Positions 8,153-16,934 of a stretch of 32,669 nucleotides of DNA are shown in pieces. The stretch is taken from the NCBI GenBank assembly GCA_002432865.1, contig DJGX01000022.1, forward strand, positions 12,299-44,967, read 5' to 3'. The notes beneath the pieces are model-generated. The model was not told the origin of the DNA. It did not search any database and saw only the letters and a list, made by a program, of their open reading frames with translations. The translations under genes were made by a program, and so were the position numbers. Positions within the stretch are counted from its first letter, which is position 1; every line of letters begins with the position of its first letter. Source of the DNA: Cloacimonetes bacterium UBA5835. GTDB lineage: Bacteria > Cloacimonadota > Cloacimonadia > Cloacimonadales > Cloacimonadaceae.

Positions 8153-9081
8153 TGCATAAAGAAATTGAAATATACCTTTCCCACCTGCTTCCGGAACTGC
8201 AAAAAGCTGGTATTTCCATAGATGAACAGCAAGAAATTGATTATGGAGTGCAGTTAAGAGTATCCCGCCACAATTATAAAAGCATCCTAAACATATACTA
8301 TTCACAAAAAAAGGGAATTTCTACTATCCCTATGGGGTTGAATAATCCGCTAAAAAAATTGCTATCGGACTTGTGTAGTTTTCAGGAAGAACTGGATATT
8401 AAAATGCCTCCGATGCATAATTGGAATGCCTGGATCGGTAGTGATGAATGTGGTAAAGGCGATTATTTCGGTCCGCTGATTGTGTGTGCCTTTGCCTTTG
8501 ACAAAAAACAGGAAAAGGAATTTAAAAATATCGGCGTGATGGATAGCAAAAAGCTAAAAACCGACGCTATCTATAGAATCGCCAAACACCTCTACAAAAA
8601 TTATGCCAATTGCATCAATTGCATAGTTTTAAAACCGGAAAAATATAATGAACTGATTGCTAAATTCAAACTACAAAGAAAATCGTTGGATGATTTGCTT
8701 GCCTGGCTTCATTCTACAGCTATTATAAATGTGCAAAAAAACCATCCGGAAAGTGAAGGTGCGCTGGTGGATCAATTCAGCATTTCTCAAAAAGTGTGGA
8801 GATCCCTAAAAGAAAAAAAGTTTCCTCTTCCTTGTATAGAAAGAACCGGCGCGGAAGTTGATCCTGCGGTGGCTGCTGCTTCTATTATTGCTCGCTATCA
8901 ATTTTTGGAAAGTTTTGCTGCAATGCGTGAATTCTATCAGCTAAATTTCCCCTTGGGAGCAAATGGAACCGTTATTAAAACCGCGCGGGAATATATTAAC
9001 AAATATGGGGAAAAACGCTTGGGCGAAGTTGCCAAACTGCATTTTAAAACCACAAACCAAATAGAAAACTTATCTGAATGA
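8152..9081 (+). CDS. rnhC: Ribonuclease HIII
   Basis: A 309-residue protein with an N-terminal TBP-like (DUF3378-type) substrate-binding domain (about 1-85), which separates RNase HIII from HII, and a C-terminal RNase H fold. Active-site acids are D98 and E99 in 'IGSDECGKGDYFGPL', with further acids in 'MDSKK' (131), 'ALVDQF' (D207) and 'GAEVDPAVAAASIIAR'. It cuts the RNA strand of RNA/DNA hybrids. The start ATG overlaps the folC stop by one base; a longer frame starting at a TTG inside folC is unlikely. It is about 90 bases before the ATPase gene, which has its own ribosome-binding site. Confidence 0.94.
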   Translation: MHKEIEIYLSHLLPELQKAGISIDEQQEIDYGVQLRVSRHNYKSILNIYYSQKKGISTIPMGLNNPLKKLLSDLCSFQEELDIKMPPMHNWNAWIGSDECGKGDYFGPLIVCAFAFDKKQEKEFKNIGVMDSKKLKTDAIYRIAKHLYKNYANCINCIVLKPEKYNELIAKFKLQRKSLDDLLAWLHSTAIINVQKNHPESEGALVDQFSISQKVWRSLKEKKFPLPCIERTGAEVDPAVAAASIIARYQFLESFAAMREFYQLNFPLGANGTVIKTAREYINKYGEKRLGEVAKLHFKTTNQIENLSE

Positions 9082-9171
9082 TATATAGATTACGAATTAT
9101 ACCTTGACACTATCAGAGAATATAACATCATTGCTTAAAGATTAATTAATTAACTGCCTTTGGAGGTAGAG

Positions 9172-10395
9172 ATGCTCAAACAAGTAACAATAAAGGGCTT
9201 TAAAGGTATTACCGATCTCACCTTAAACCTTGATAAGATAAATGTTTTAATTGGTATCAACTCTTCCGGAAAAACCACTATTCTGCAAGCATTGGATTTA
9301 TTGGCAAATTGCGTTTCCCGAGATGTATCGGAATATTTAAAGGATAAAAATTGGAAGGTCTCCGATATTAAATCCCAAATATCCAAAAGTTCATTGCTTT
9401 CCTATAATGCACTTTTTGAGTTTGAAGAAAACGGGAACCCCTTTCTTCTTATCTGGCAGATAGAATTTAAGCTCATTTCTGCTACCAGTGTTAATCTAAC
9501 TAAGGAAAGCATTTTAAAGGTAAATGGCAAATGGAATAAAGCATATTGTAACATAGATAAACAGCAAAAGCTTTTTGAAAACGCTATTCCTTTATACACC
9601 TATAGAGATGGGATTGTGATTTATGAAGCATTTCATGATCAGAAAGCAAAAAATCAAGAATCAGAATTTTATTTGTCCTTGGGTTCTTCGGGGCTAAAAA
9701 TTATTGATTTCGCTGGTAATAAAGATATTTGCCTGCTGAAAGAATTCCTTAAACATACAACAAATTTTGAAACTCTAGCAGCAGAAAATATGCGTAGATC
9801 AAGTAGAGGAACTACAGAGGATATCGGTATCGGGGGAAAACAACTGGCTGCTTTTATAAAACAGATGAATCCTCAGCAAAAAGAAGATTACACCAAAATT
9901 GTGCATTCAATTTTAAATAGTATGGATTCCATTGATGCTTATACAAAAGGGACTCCAGGTTGGGTAGAGTTATTTATAAACGAAAAATTCGGCTCCAATG
10001 ATATTAAAGTGCGACCCTATCATATAAGTGACGGCACTTTGCGTATCCTGGCTTTTGTTGCTCTTCTGAATACACAATACGATTTGGGTTTGCTGATGCT
10101 GGATGAAATTGAGAATGGACTAAACCCTTATATCACTACAAAAATAGTAGAACTTCTTTATGAATTTACTTCTCAAACCAAACATCAATTATTGCTTAGC
10201 ACCCATAGTTCTTTAATGCTGGATGATTTTAAGCCGGAAGATATTATCTATGTTTACCGTGACAATGATGGCAGAATCAAAGCAAAGAAAGTTTTTAACA
10301 CAAAAAAAATCAAGACCTTTCTGGATTATATGAGCCCGGGGGAAATCTGGATTAATCTTACTGAAAAGGAATTATTAGAACCGAATGACAATTAA
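9172..10395 (+). CDS. AAA/ABC-type ATPase (AAA_21, OLD-like) of a two-gene cassette
   Basis: A 407-residue SMC/OLD-like ATPase. Walker A is 'GINSSGKTT' (28-36, K34), preceded by the typical 'IKGFKGI'. The ABC-type signature region is 'HISDGTLRIL' (284-293), Walker B is 'LLMLDEIENGLNP' (D311, E312), and the switch histidine is H345 in 'LLLSTHSS'. There is no C-terminal TOPRIM domain, unlike single-chain OLD nucleases. Instead the next gene, overlapping by 11 bases, encodes a TOPRIM-like protein. That arrangement matches ATPase + nuclease pairs such as PARIS and AbiL-type systems, in which the ATPase senses phage and controls its partner. The start is the ATG behind GGAGG rather than the TTG at 9160 within that site. 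A defence role is inference. Confidence 0.88.
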   Translation: MLKQVTIKGFKGITDLTLNLDKINVLIGINSSGKTTILQALDLLANCVSRDVSEYLKDKNWKVSDIKSQISKSSLLSYNALFEFEENGNPFLLIWQIEFKLISATSVNLTKESILKVNGKWNKAYCNIDKQQKLFENAIPLYTYRDGIVIYEAFHDQKAKNQESEFYLSLGSSGLKIIDFAGNKDICLLKEFLKHTTNFETLAAENMRRSSRGTTEDIGIGGKQLAAFIKQMNPQQKEDYTKIVHSILNSMDSIDAYTKGTPGWVELFINEKFGSNDIKVRPYHISDGTLRILAFVALLNTQYDLGLLMLDEIENGLNPYITTKIVELLYEFTSQTKHQLLLSTHSSLMLDDFKPEDIIYVYRDNDGRIKAKKVFNTKKIKTFLDYMSPGEIWINLTEKELLEPNDN

Positions 10396-11035
10396 AGTTA
10401 TCGTCTGTGGTGAAGGTTCTACTGATGTAGGGAAAAGAGATTATGAAACTTCTCAGTGGATAGATGGTCCCGCCATTGCCTATATAAAAAATGCTTCTAC
10501 AAAAAAGCTGCAGATTGATGGCATAGAAAAAAATGATTTGCCCAAGATTCAGAAAGTAAAATCGTTGAAAGGTCATTCCGTAAAAGCAAGAAAACTTGGA
10601 ATATACGCTATGTTACATTCTTATAAGGTAGCAATATGCTATGTTGATTGTGATAAAAACACCTTTGAGGACATTTATAAAGATATCACTGAAGGTTTTT
10701 CCGGCTATCAGAATAAAGTAATCGGTATTCCAATGATTCCCAAAGCAATGATAGAATCTTGGCTGGTGGCAGATGAAAATGCCTTTTTAAGAGTTTTTGG
10801 GAAAAAACCTTCTAAACCCTATCTTCCTAAAGAACCGGAATCGCTTTGGGGGAAAAAAGAAGACCCTAACAGTAATTATCCAAAGAATGTCTTGAAAAGA
10901 GTAGTTAGCCAGTTTAATGACAAACCGGAAGATTGGCGCTACGCTCTTGCCCGGAACTCAAGTTCTAAAACCTTATCGATAAAATGCCCTGTTAGTTATG
11001 GCAAATTTCTTTGTGATATGGATAAAATTAAATAG
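10385..11035 (+). CDS. DUF4276-like TOPRIM-fold protein, putative effector partner of the ATPase
   Basis: A 216-residue protein with a TOPRIM-like layout. E10 is in 'VIVCGEGSTD' at the end of the first strand, a DxD is at D88/D90 in 'ICYVDCDKN', and 'IPKAMIESWLVADENAF' (118-133) follows, the ExW...AD pattern characteristic of DUF4276 proteins. The C-terminal part, 'CPVSYGKFL', also fits that family. TOPRIM acids bind metal for nucleic-acid cleavage. Partner TOPRIM proteins of ATPases in PARIS-like systems are nucleases, but cleavage by this one is inferred. Its ATG lies 11 bases inside the ATPase gene, indicating coupled expression and stoichiometric assembly. RloB- or DUF3226-type TOPRIM families are the alternatives. 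Confidence 0.72.
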   Translation: MTIKVIVCGEGSTDVGKRDYETSQWIDGPAIAYIKNASTKKLQIDGIEKNDLPKIQKVKSLKGHSVKARKLGIYAMLHSYKVAICYVDCDKNTFEDIYKDITEGFSGYQNKVIGIPMIPKAMIESWLVADENAFLRVFGKKPSKPYLPKEPESLWGKKEDPNSNYPKNVLKRVVSQFNDKPEDWRYALARNSSSKTLSIKCPVSYGKFLCDMDKIK

Positions 11036-11120
11036 CCGTTAGAGAGTGAAAATTATCTTGCAATTTTAAGCTATAAATCCCCTTGCCTAATTTACTAAGC
11101 CTGTATAACATAAAAACTAT

Positions 11121-11148
11121 TTGACATTTGGCTTTTATTAAATATTAT
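11121..11148 (+). promoter_or_regulatory. Sigma-70-type promoter of the add operon
   Basis: A perfect TTGACA (11121-11126) and TATTAT (11143-11148) are 16 bases apart, about 30 bases before the start codon of add. Confidence 0.65.
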
Positions 11149-11177
11149 GTCTGTTAAACAAGAAAGAGGAAGAAGAA

Positions 11178-12257
11178 ATGAAAATAAAGATGACAAAAGA
11201 ATTCATTAAGAAGCTACCCAAGACGGATTTACATGTCCATTTAGATGGCAGTGTCCGGATTGATACCATAATTGATTTGGCAAAAAAGTATAAGATAAAG
11301 CTTCCGACTATGGATCCGATCGAACTGCGTAAACTATTGGTTTGCGGGGAGCAGACGACCAGTTTGGATGATTACTTACGCGCTTTTCCTATCGTGAATC
11401 TCGTTTTGCAAAATGAAGAAGGACTAAAACGAGCAGCTTATGAATTGGCAGAAGATGCCGTAGCTGAAAATGTGCGCTATATGGAAGTGCGTTATTCTCC
11501 TATTTTACATACGGATCAGGGATTAAAACTAACGGAAATTTCCCAAGCAGTTATAGACGGTCTAAAAGAAGGAGAAAGGGATTTCGGGATTAAGACCGGT
11601 GTGATAATTTGCGGCATCAGAAATATGGATCCGACAACTTCTCTAAAACTTGCTGAGTTAGCAGTTGCCTTTAAAAATAAAGGCGTTATCGGTTTTGACC
11701 TGGCAGGAGGTGAATATAAACATCCTGCCAAAGACCATAAAGAAGCATTTGATCTGGCTTTGCATAATAACTTAAATATCACTATCCATGCGGGTGAAGC
11801 ATACGGACCGGAGAGTATTCATCAGGCATTGCATTATTGCGGAACTCATAGAATTGGGCATGGAACGCGTCTGGTGGAAGATGGAGATCTCTTAAATTAT
11901 GTTAACGACCACCGGATACCTTTGGAAATTTGTTTAACCAGCAATCTGCATACTAGGGCAGTTCCCGATATCCGTAGCCATCCTCTTGATTTTTATATTG
12001 ATTATGGCTTGCGGGTAACTATCAATACCGATAATAGAACGATAAGCAATACCACTGTAACCGATGAATATATGTTGGCAATTAATGAACTTGGCTTGGA
12101 TTATCCAACGGTTAAGTATCTTATTTTAAACGGTTTCAAGAGTGCTTTTCTACCCTATAAAGAAAGAGTACGGCTGATCAATCAAACCTTGAAAGAAATT
12201 GATGAAATTGAAGAGCAGGAACTGAAAACCAAGGTTGAAGTAAAAGAAAGTTTATAA
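11178..12257 (+). CDS. add: Adenosine deaminase
   Basis: A 359-residue cytoplasmic amidohydrolase that deaminates adenosine (and deoxyadenosine) to inosine. Zinc ligands H19 and H21 lie in 'TDLHVHLDGS', then H204 with catalytic E207 in 'ITIHAGEAYGPE', H228 in 'RIGHGTRL', and D285 in 'TINTDNRTIS'. Length and motif order are standard for ADA. Asn follows the zinc Asp, as in many bacterial ADAs. It has a clear promoter and an AGAGGAAG ribosome-binding site, and leads a short operon with gmhA 12 bases behind. It supplies inosine to purine salvage and so complements the mtnA-mtaD and xdhAB genes further on. Confidence 0.94.
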   Translation: MKIKMTKEFIKKLPKTDLHVHLDGSVRIDTIIDLAKKYKIKLPTMDPIELRKLLVCGEQTTSLDDYLRAFPIVNLVLQNEEGLKRAAYELAEDAVAENVRYMEVRYSPILHTDQGLKLTEISQAVIDGLKEGERDFGIKTGVIICGIRNMDPTTSLKLAELAVAFKNKGVIGFDLAGGEYKHPAKDHKEAFDLALHNNLNITIHAGEAYGPESIHQALHYCGTHRIGHGTRLVEDGDLLNYVNDHRIPLEICLTSNLHTRAVPDIRSHPLDFYIDYGLRVTINTDNRTISNTTVTDEYMLAINELGLDYPTVKYLILNGFKSAFLPYKERVRLINQTLKEIDEIEEQELKTKVEVKESL

Positions 12258-12269
12258 GGAGCGCTTAAT

Positions 12270-12878
12270 TTGCATACGATAATTATCGATACCTTTAAAA
12301 GTGCACAGGAACTTATTTCCGAAGTGCTAAACAGGGAAACATTCCTAAGCCAGATTGAAGCCCTGGCAAAACAAATGGCTGCCGTTTTAAGCAAGAAAGG
12401 AAAACTGATTGCCTGTGGGAATGGTGGTTCAATGTGTGATGCCATTCATTTTGCCGAAGAGCTTTCAGGCCGTTTTCAGCATGACCGTCAAGCCCTTCCT
12501 GCCATTGCTTTAAGCGATCCTGGGTATTTAAGTTGTGTGGCTAATGATTATGGCTGGGAAAATGTTTTTGCCAGAGGCGTTGAAGCGTATGGTGAAAGCG
12601 GGGATTTACTTTTGGGAATTTCTACCAGCGGAAATTCCCTCAATATTATAAATGCAATTGCCGCGGCAGAAAAAAAGAATTGTTTTACTGCTGCTCTGCT
12701 GGGAAAGGAAGGTGGCAAATTGAAGGGGCTTTGTGATTATGAAATAATCGTTCCTTCCAACAACACAGCCCGCATTCAAGAAATTCATACAATCGTTATT
12801 CATCTGCTAATTGAATTGATTGAAAATGAACTGTTTGCCAGCACGGAAGAAAATCCTAACTCCAAATTATATTGCTAA
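12270..12878 (+). CDS. gmhA: Phosphoheptose (sedoheptulose-7-phosphate) isomerase
   Basis: A 202-residue SIS-domain enzyme that converts sedoheptulose 7-phosphate to D-glycero-D-manno-heptose 7-phosphate for the LPS inner core. 'ACGNGGSMCDAIHFAEEL' (48-65) carries H60 and E64, 'GISTSGNS' (116-123) binds phosphate, and 'RIQEIHTIVIHLLIELIE' (168-185) carries Q170 and H178, the zinc/catalytic set of GmhA. Translation begins at TTG (12270), supported by AAGGAG 8 bases upstream and by no better in-frame start. It sits 12 bases after add and 12 bases before the nuclease gene. No other heptose genes are in the window. Confidence 0.92.
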   Translation: MHTIIIDTFKSAQELISEVLNRETFLSQIEALAKQMAAVLSKKGKLIACGNGGSMCDAIHFAEELSGRFQHDRQALPAIALSDPGYLSCVANDYGWENVFARGVEAYGESGDLLLGISTSGNSLNIINAIAAAEKKNCFTAALLGKEGGKLKGLCDYEIIVPSNNTARIQEIHTIVIHLLIELIENELFASTEENPNSKLYC

Positions 12879-12890
12879 AATAAGGTTACA

Positions 12891-13934
12891 ATGTTTAAGA
12901 ATAATACTAAAATCCTCTTACTTATACTGCTGTTCAGTATTTCTCTATATCTTAATGCCGATTATTATGACAGCGTTATTAACCTGACCGGTGATAATCT
13001 CTTTTATGGTTTGCGAAGTTTAATCTCCAATAACACCAATACCAGCTACAATGAATCCAAAGAAGTTCTCTTTCAGACCTTGGATAATTTTGGGGGCTAT
13101 GTAACCTGTGTTTATACAGGACAGGAATATAATGTTGGCTACAATTATAATGGCAGCAGCAATCCCAACACGGAACATACCTATGCCCAAAGCTGGTTTA
13201 ATGGAACCGATACTGCTAAAAAGAAATCTGACCTCCATCATTTATTTATCACTAATTCGGTAGTAAATAGTTCTCGGGGAAATTATCCTTTTGATGTAGT
13301 TGCCAATCATAATACTGCCAATGTTTATTATAGTTACACCCCTCGGCAAAGTTACCGAGGTAATAATGCACAAAATAGAATGGTCTTTGAGCCAGCAGAC
13401 GAATTTAAAGGTAATATTGCCCGTGCTTTGCTTTATTTTTACACGCGTTATAATGGAGAAAGCTTAATTCAGCAAAATGTGAATATGCTACCTACTTTGC
13501 TTATTTGGCATAGTTTTGATCCTCCGGATAATGCAGAACTAACTCGTAATATTGGTGTTTATAATTATCAAAATAACCGCAATCCTTATGTGGATCATCC
13601 AGAATTTGTTGGCAAAATTTGGGGCGGAGATGCTGTTTCCGATGATGTTTATTTATCAATTCCAGAACTATATATCAATGCTGTCTATCCCAATCCTTTC
13701 GTCTCTGAGATAGCTATTACTATTTCTACAAAAAAATCAACGCCGCTAACCACTTCCGTCTATAATATGAAGGGACAGCTACTCTATAAAAATACCCAAA
13801 TAATGACCTCCGGAGATAGTAAAATCCTGTGGAATGGATTAGATCTGCAAGGTAAAAAGTCCCCAGCCGGCATATATATCATAAATGTGCAAAGCGGTAA
13901 TAATCAGGCAGTGAAAAAGGTTCTGCATCTATAA
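12891..13934 (+). CDS. Secreted endonuclease I-family nuclease with C-terminal sorting domain
   Basis: A 347-residue protein with a signal peptide (about 7-23) and an EndA/NucM-type endonuclease I domain (about 25-245). The signature pieces are 'NTEHTYAQSWF' (93-103, with H96), 'SDLHHLF' (113-119), 'SSRGNYPFDVV' (127-137), 'NRMVFEPAD' and 'NRNPYVDHPEFV'. A C-terminal beta domain (about 262-347) opens with 'NAVYPNPF' and ends with 'SPAGIYIINVQSG...', the FlgD-like/type A sorting domain used by the type IX secretion system in Bacteroidota and FCB relatives. It should be exported, perhaps surface-attached, and degrade external nucleic acids for nutrients. It lies in the add-gmhA operon, which fits nucleoside scavenging. 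Confidence 0.9.
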   Translation: MFKNNTKILLLILLFSISLYLNADYYDSVINLTGDNLFYGLRSLISNNTNTSYNESKEVLFQTLDNFGGYVTCVYTGQEYNVGYNYNGSSNPNTEHTYAQSWFNGTDTAKKKSDLHHLFITNSVVNSSRGNYPFDVVANHNTANVYYSYTPRQSYRGNNAQNRMVFEPADEFKGNIARALLYFYTRYNGESLIQQNVNMLPTLLIWHSFDPPDNAELTRNIGVYNYQNNRNPYVDHPEFVGKIWGGDAVSDDVYLSIPELYINAVYPNPFVSEIAITISTKKSTPLTTSVYNMKGQLLYKNTQIMTSGDSKILWNGLDLQGKKSPAGIYIINVQSGNNQAVKKVLHL

Positions 13935-14273
13935 TCAGGTTAAGAAATTATCATCCGCCTGAAAAGTTCAGGCAACTCATTTTCTTATTCCCTACCACAG
14001 ACATACTGGGGAAAGTAGTGTGAAATCCTTTCATAACCTTATTGAAGAGGCATTCTTTATCTTAGGGAAAATCGAATAATAAAAAAGAATGTTGCACTGC
14101 AAAAGTTATTGTACCTCTCATGATTTATTATAAAATAAGTTGAGCTAAAAAAACAATGTCAGTAGTTTTTTGTGTAGTCAAAGCTCGCTGAAGCTCTGCT
14201 AAATATATGCATCTGATAGAAAATAAGGGGGTTACTTTTTACCTTGCCACCCATAATAAAAGGAGATAATAAG
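13935..14273. other. Gene-free spacer after the nuclease gene (339 bases)
   Basis: It contains the small hairpin at 13957-13973. A second inverted repeat follows, with perfect 8-base arms CATTCTTT at 14051-14058 and AAAGAATG at 14084-14091 around a 25-base loop. No convincing reading frame or promoter was found. A good AAAGGAG ribosome-binding site for the next small gene lies at its right end. Confidence 0.5.
13957..13973 (+). terminator. Possible terminator after the nuclease gene
   Basis: A perfect 7-base stem, GCCTGAA with TTCAGGC, has a 3-base loop and begins 22 bases after the stop codon. It is followed by a T-rich but interrupted tail (ACTCATTTTCTT), so termination may be partial. Confidence 0.45.
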
Positions 14274-14516
14274 ATGGTTACTGAGTATGATGTCCGTTGC
14301 TATGAATATATTCTGGATTATCTGGAAGAAGATGATTCTACCGATGAGATTGAGATAATCTCCCGCTTGTCTTATGATAAGCAATGGGAAGAAATACCTG
14401 TAGAATTGAAACAACGGATTCTTGCTGTGGATAAGACGGTGGTGGAGAAATATGCAGAGAGCTTTTCTTATCCGCTCTGGAAGGAATATATAGCCACGAT
14501 TAAAGCAAGATTGTAA
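14274..14516 (+). CDS. Small acidic protein, function unknown
   Basis: An 80-residue soluble protein rich in Glu and Asp, with predicted helices throughout ('YEYILDYLEEDDSTDEIE', then 'WEEIPVELKQRILAVDK'). There is no signal peptide, membrane helix or recognisable motif. The ATG at 14274 has AAAGGAG about 8 bases upstream. A longer frame from a TTG at 14244 would place that site inside the gene, so it is rejected. It stands alone and faces the convergent xdhB gene. The good ribosome-binding site and clean composition make it a likely real gene, but I cannot propose a role. Confidence 0.68.
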   Translation: MVTEYDVRCYEYILDYLEEDDSTDEIEIISRLSYDKQWEEIPVELKQRILAVDKTVVEKYAESFSYPLWKEYIATIKARL

Positions 14517-14567
14517 GATACAAATTTACTAAGGCAGCTGCAAGAAAGTTACCAGAGAGCTTAAAAT

Positions 14568-14620
14568 GCGTTTTTTATGTTTATTGCTTTATGCTGGTTT
14601 GCAATAATGCTAAAAAACAC
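14568..14620. terminator. Bidirectional terminator between convergent genes
   Basis: Arms 14568-14587 and 14601-14620 match at 16 of 20 positions in reverse complement. They carry T- and A-tracts at their outer ends (GTTTTTTA and TAAAAAAC), so transcripts from either side end in a U-tract. It lies between the small acidic protein gene and the end of xdhB. Confidence 0.65.
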
Positions 14621-14642
14621 ACTGTTGAGGTTAGCCAGGAGG

Positions 14643-16934
14643 TTAACCTATCGGGTATAAACCATCCAGGCATTGCAAAACAGATTCCGGAGTAGCCGGA
14701 AAACTCAGTTCCGCATCTTTTTTTGCTTCTTTTGCCGCTGCCTGCAAAGCAAAAAACACAGAAAGCCCGTAAATTAAAGGTGGTTCCCCAATTCCTTTGG
14801 AGCCAAAAACACTTGCCTCTTCAGTAGCAGAGGGTATCATTTCTATTTCCAGTTCTTCTGGCAGATTGCGAATTCCGGGAATTTTGTAAGTGGAAGGATT
14901 GGCACTTAGGTAAACCCCTTTTTCATTCCATTTCAGATCTTCCATTGTGCACCAACCAATGCCTTGCATTATGGCACCTTCAATTTGTCCGCGGTCTATT
15001 TCCTCATTCAAAGTTTGTCCGTTTTCGTGCATAACCGTAAGTTTGATGATCTTATGTTCGCCCAAAAGTGTATCCATTTCCACTTCCGCTAAGGCAACTC
15101 CCCACACAAAATAGTGAAAAGGATTGCCGCTGCCTTTATCCCTATCAAACCACAAAGCGGGTGTCTTATAATAGCCATAAGCTGCCAAGGGAACTCTTTC
15201 CGAGTGAGCAAAACGGACTAATTCCTCAAAGTTCACGCAGGCGTCGGGATTTTCTTTGTAGAAGACCTTGCCTTCCTTAAAAACAATATCCTCGGGAGAA
15301 ACATTCAGCTGATGTTTTTGTTTCAGTAGCTTAACCGCACACTCAGTCAAAGCCATTTTTATTTTTTCAGCCGCAATCCGGGCAGCGTTACCATTAATGT
15401 CACTTCCAGTAGAAGCAGCCGTAGGAGACGCATTGCCAATTCTTTGACTGTTACTGCTTTCCACCCTAATTTGATGAACTGGAATTCCTAATACTTTAGC
15501 AACCACAATTGCCACTTTAGTAGAAAGTTCCTGTCCCATTTCCACTCCCCCGGTAGAAACGGAAACGCTGCCATCAATATATACCCAAACCAAAGCCGAG
15601 CCCTGATTTAGCAAAGTCGTTGTGAAAGAAATACCAAATTTTACAGGAATGATGCCAATGCCGCGTTTAAAGCGGGTGTTGTTTTTATTGAAAACTTCCA
15701 CGGCTTGTTTCAGCGCTAAGTAGTTTGTTTTTTCTGCCAAAATATTAAAAAGATCAGTTAAACGGCAATCGGATATTTCCTGTCCGTAAGGAGTTTTATC
15801 TCCATTTTGATAAGCATTTTGGAGGCGAATTTCCAGCGGGTCTATTTTTAACTGTTCCGCTATTTTAGCTAAGATATTTTCTATTACGAAGATTCCCTGA
15901 GGAGCTCCAAAACCTCTAAAAGCCGTATTGGGCGGCAGATTTGTTTTACAGGCAAACCCTTTTATTTTGATATTGGGTATATAGTAAGCATTTTCACTAT
16001 GAAACATCGCTCTTTCCAAAATAGCGATGGATAGATCTGTGTAGGCACCTCCGTTGGCTAAAAGCAATATATCGTAAGCCAGAATTTTGCCGTGTTCATC
16101 AAAACCCACTTTCCACAGAGAAGTGAAGGGATGTCTTTTACCGGTTAGGTGCATATCCTCATCACGCGTAAGTTTTACCAGAACCGGTTTTTGTGTTAAA
16201 AAAGCTCCTAAAGCAGCCATACAAGCCCAAATTGTAGCTCCGCGTTCTTTTCCACCAAAGGCACCTCCCAAACGCGGAACTTCTATAATTACATCATTTA
16301 CCGGAATCCCTAAAATGCGGGAAGCAATTTCTTGAACTTCCATAGTGCTTTGAGTGGCAGTATGTAAAATTATTCTGCTGTTTTCCATTGGAACGGCAAG
16401 ACAGCGTTGGCTTTCCAAATAAAAATGTTCCTGGCCACTGGTTTCGGTTTTCCCCGATAAAGTGAAAGGGGCATTTTTTAAAGCTGTCTCTACATCACCT
16501 CTGGCAATTATGCGTTCCTGAATATATCCCTGCTTTTCTTTATATGCCTCTTCGGGATCAAAAATAGCGGGCAATTCCTTATATTTTAGCACTATCTTTT
16601 TAACTGCCAGTTCTGCCAGGTATTCATTTTCCGCAAGCACCATAGCTATGGGTTGGCCAACATACATAATTTCCGTCTCAGGAAAGAGGGGCTCGTCTTT
16701 TACTACCGTTCCAATTTGATTTTCACCGGGGATGGAATCAGCTGTGATAATTTTTATTACACCGGGTATTTTTTCCGCTGCAGAAATATCCAAGTTAGAA
16801 ATTTGAGCATGCGCTACCGGCGAAAATAAAAATTTGGCATAAAGTTGACCCTGTAAAGGTGGTTCATCAGCAATAAAATGTGATTTTCCACATAAATGCA
16901 AGGGACCAGAAAGATGAAAAACAGCAGAATTCAT
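14643..16934 (-). CDS. xdhB: Xanthine dehydrogenase, molybdopterin-binding subunit
   Basis: A 763-residue large subunit of the xanthine oxidase family, which hydroxylates hypoxanthine/xanthine at the Mo centre. 'GGAFGGKERG' (223-232) holds E230, the counterpart of the substrate-binding Glu802 of bovine XDH, and 'NTAFRGFGAPQG' holds R340, the counterpart of Arg880. The C-terminal 'GSKGIGEPPL' holds the catalytic base E717. 'TGSDINGNAARIAAE' is a cofactor motif. The full residue set points to true purine oxidation rather than aldehyde or CO oxidation. Its ATG overlaps the xdhA stop by 4 bases (ATGA). No chaperone (XdhC) or molybdenum cofactor genes are in the window. Confidence 0.93.
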   Translation of the reverse strand: MNSAVFHLSGPLHLCGKSHFIADEPPLQGQLYAKFLFSPVAHAQISNLDISAAEKIPGVIKIITADSIPGENQIGTVVKDEPLFPETEIMYVGQPIAMVLAENEYLAELAVKKIVLKYKELPAIFDPEEAYKEKQGYIQERIIARGDVETALKNAPFTLSGKTETSGQEHFYLESQRCLAVPMENSRIILHTATQSTMEVQEIASRILGIPVNDVIIEVPRLGGAFGGKERGATIWACMAALGAFLTQKPVLVKLTRDEDMHLTGKRHPFTSLWKVGFDEHGKILAYDILLLANGGAYTDLSIAILERAMFHSENAYYIPNIKIKGFACKTNLPPNTAFRGFGAPQGIFVIENILAKIAEQLKIDPLEIRLQNAYQNGDKTPYGQEISDCRLTDLFNILAEKTNYLALKQAVEVFNKNNTRFKRGIGIIPVKFGISFTTTLLNQGSALVWVYIDGSVSVSTGGVEMGQELSTKVAIVVAKVLGIPVHQIRVESSNSQRIGNASPTAASTGSDINGNAARIAAEKIKMALTECAVKLLKQKHQLNVSPEDIVFKEGKVFYKENPDACVNFEELVRFAHSERVPLAAYGYYKTPALWFDRDKGSGNPFHYFVWGVALAEVEMDTLLGEHKIIKLTVMHENGQTLNEEIDRGQIEGAIMQGIGWCTMEDLKWNEKGVYLSANPSTYKIPGIRNLPEELEIEMIPSATEEASVFGSKGIGEPPLIYGLSVFFALQAAAKEAKKDAELSFPATPESVLQCLDGLYPIG

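Noticed and set aside
9104..9126. TTGACA followed by TATAAC as promoter of the ATPase pair
   Set aside because: The two hexamers are only 11 bases apart, too close for a sigma-70 promoter, and no good -10 lies at 16-18 bases.
9160..9171. TTG start of the ATPase gene
   Set aside because: It overlaps the GGAGG ribosome-binding site that serves the ATG at 9172.
16087..16335. Plus-strand frame inside xdhB
   Set aside because: Antisense shadow of conserved Mo-subunit sequence.
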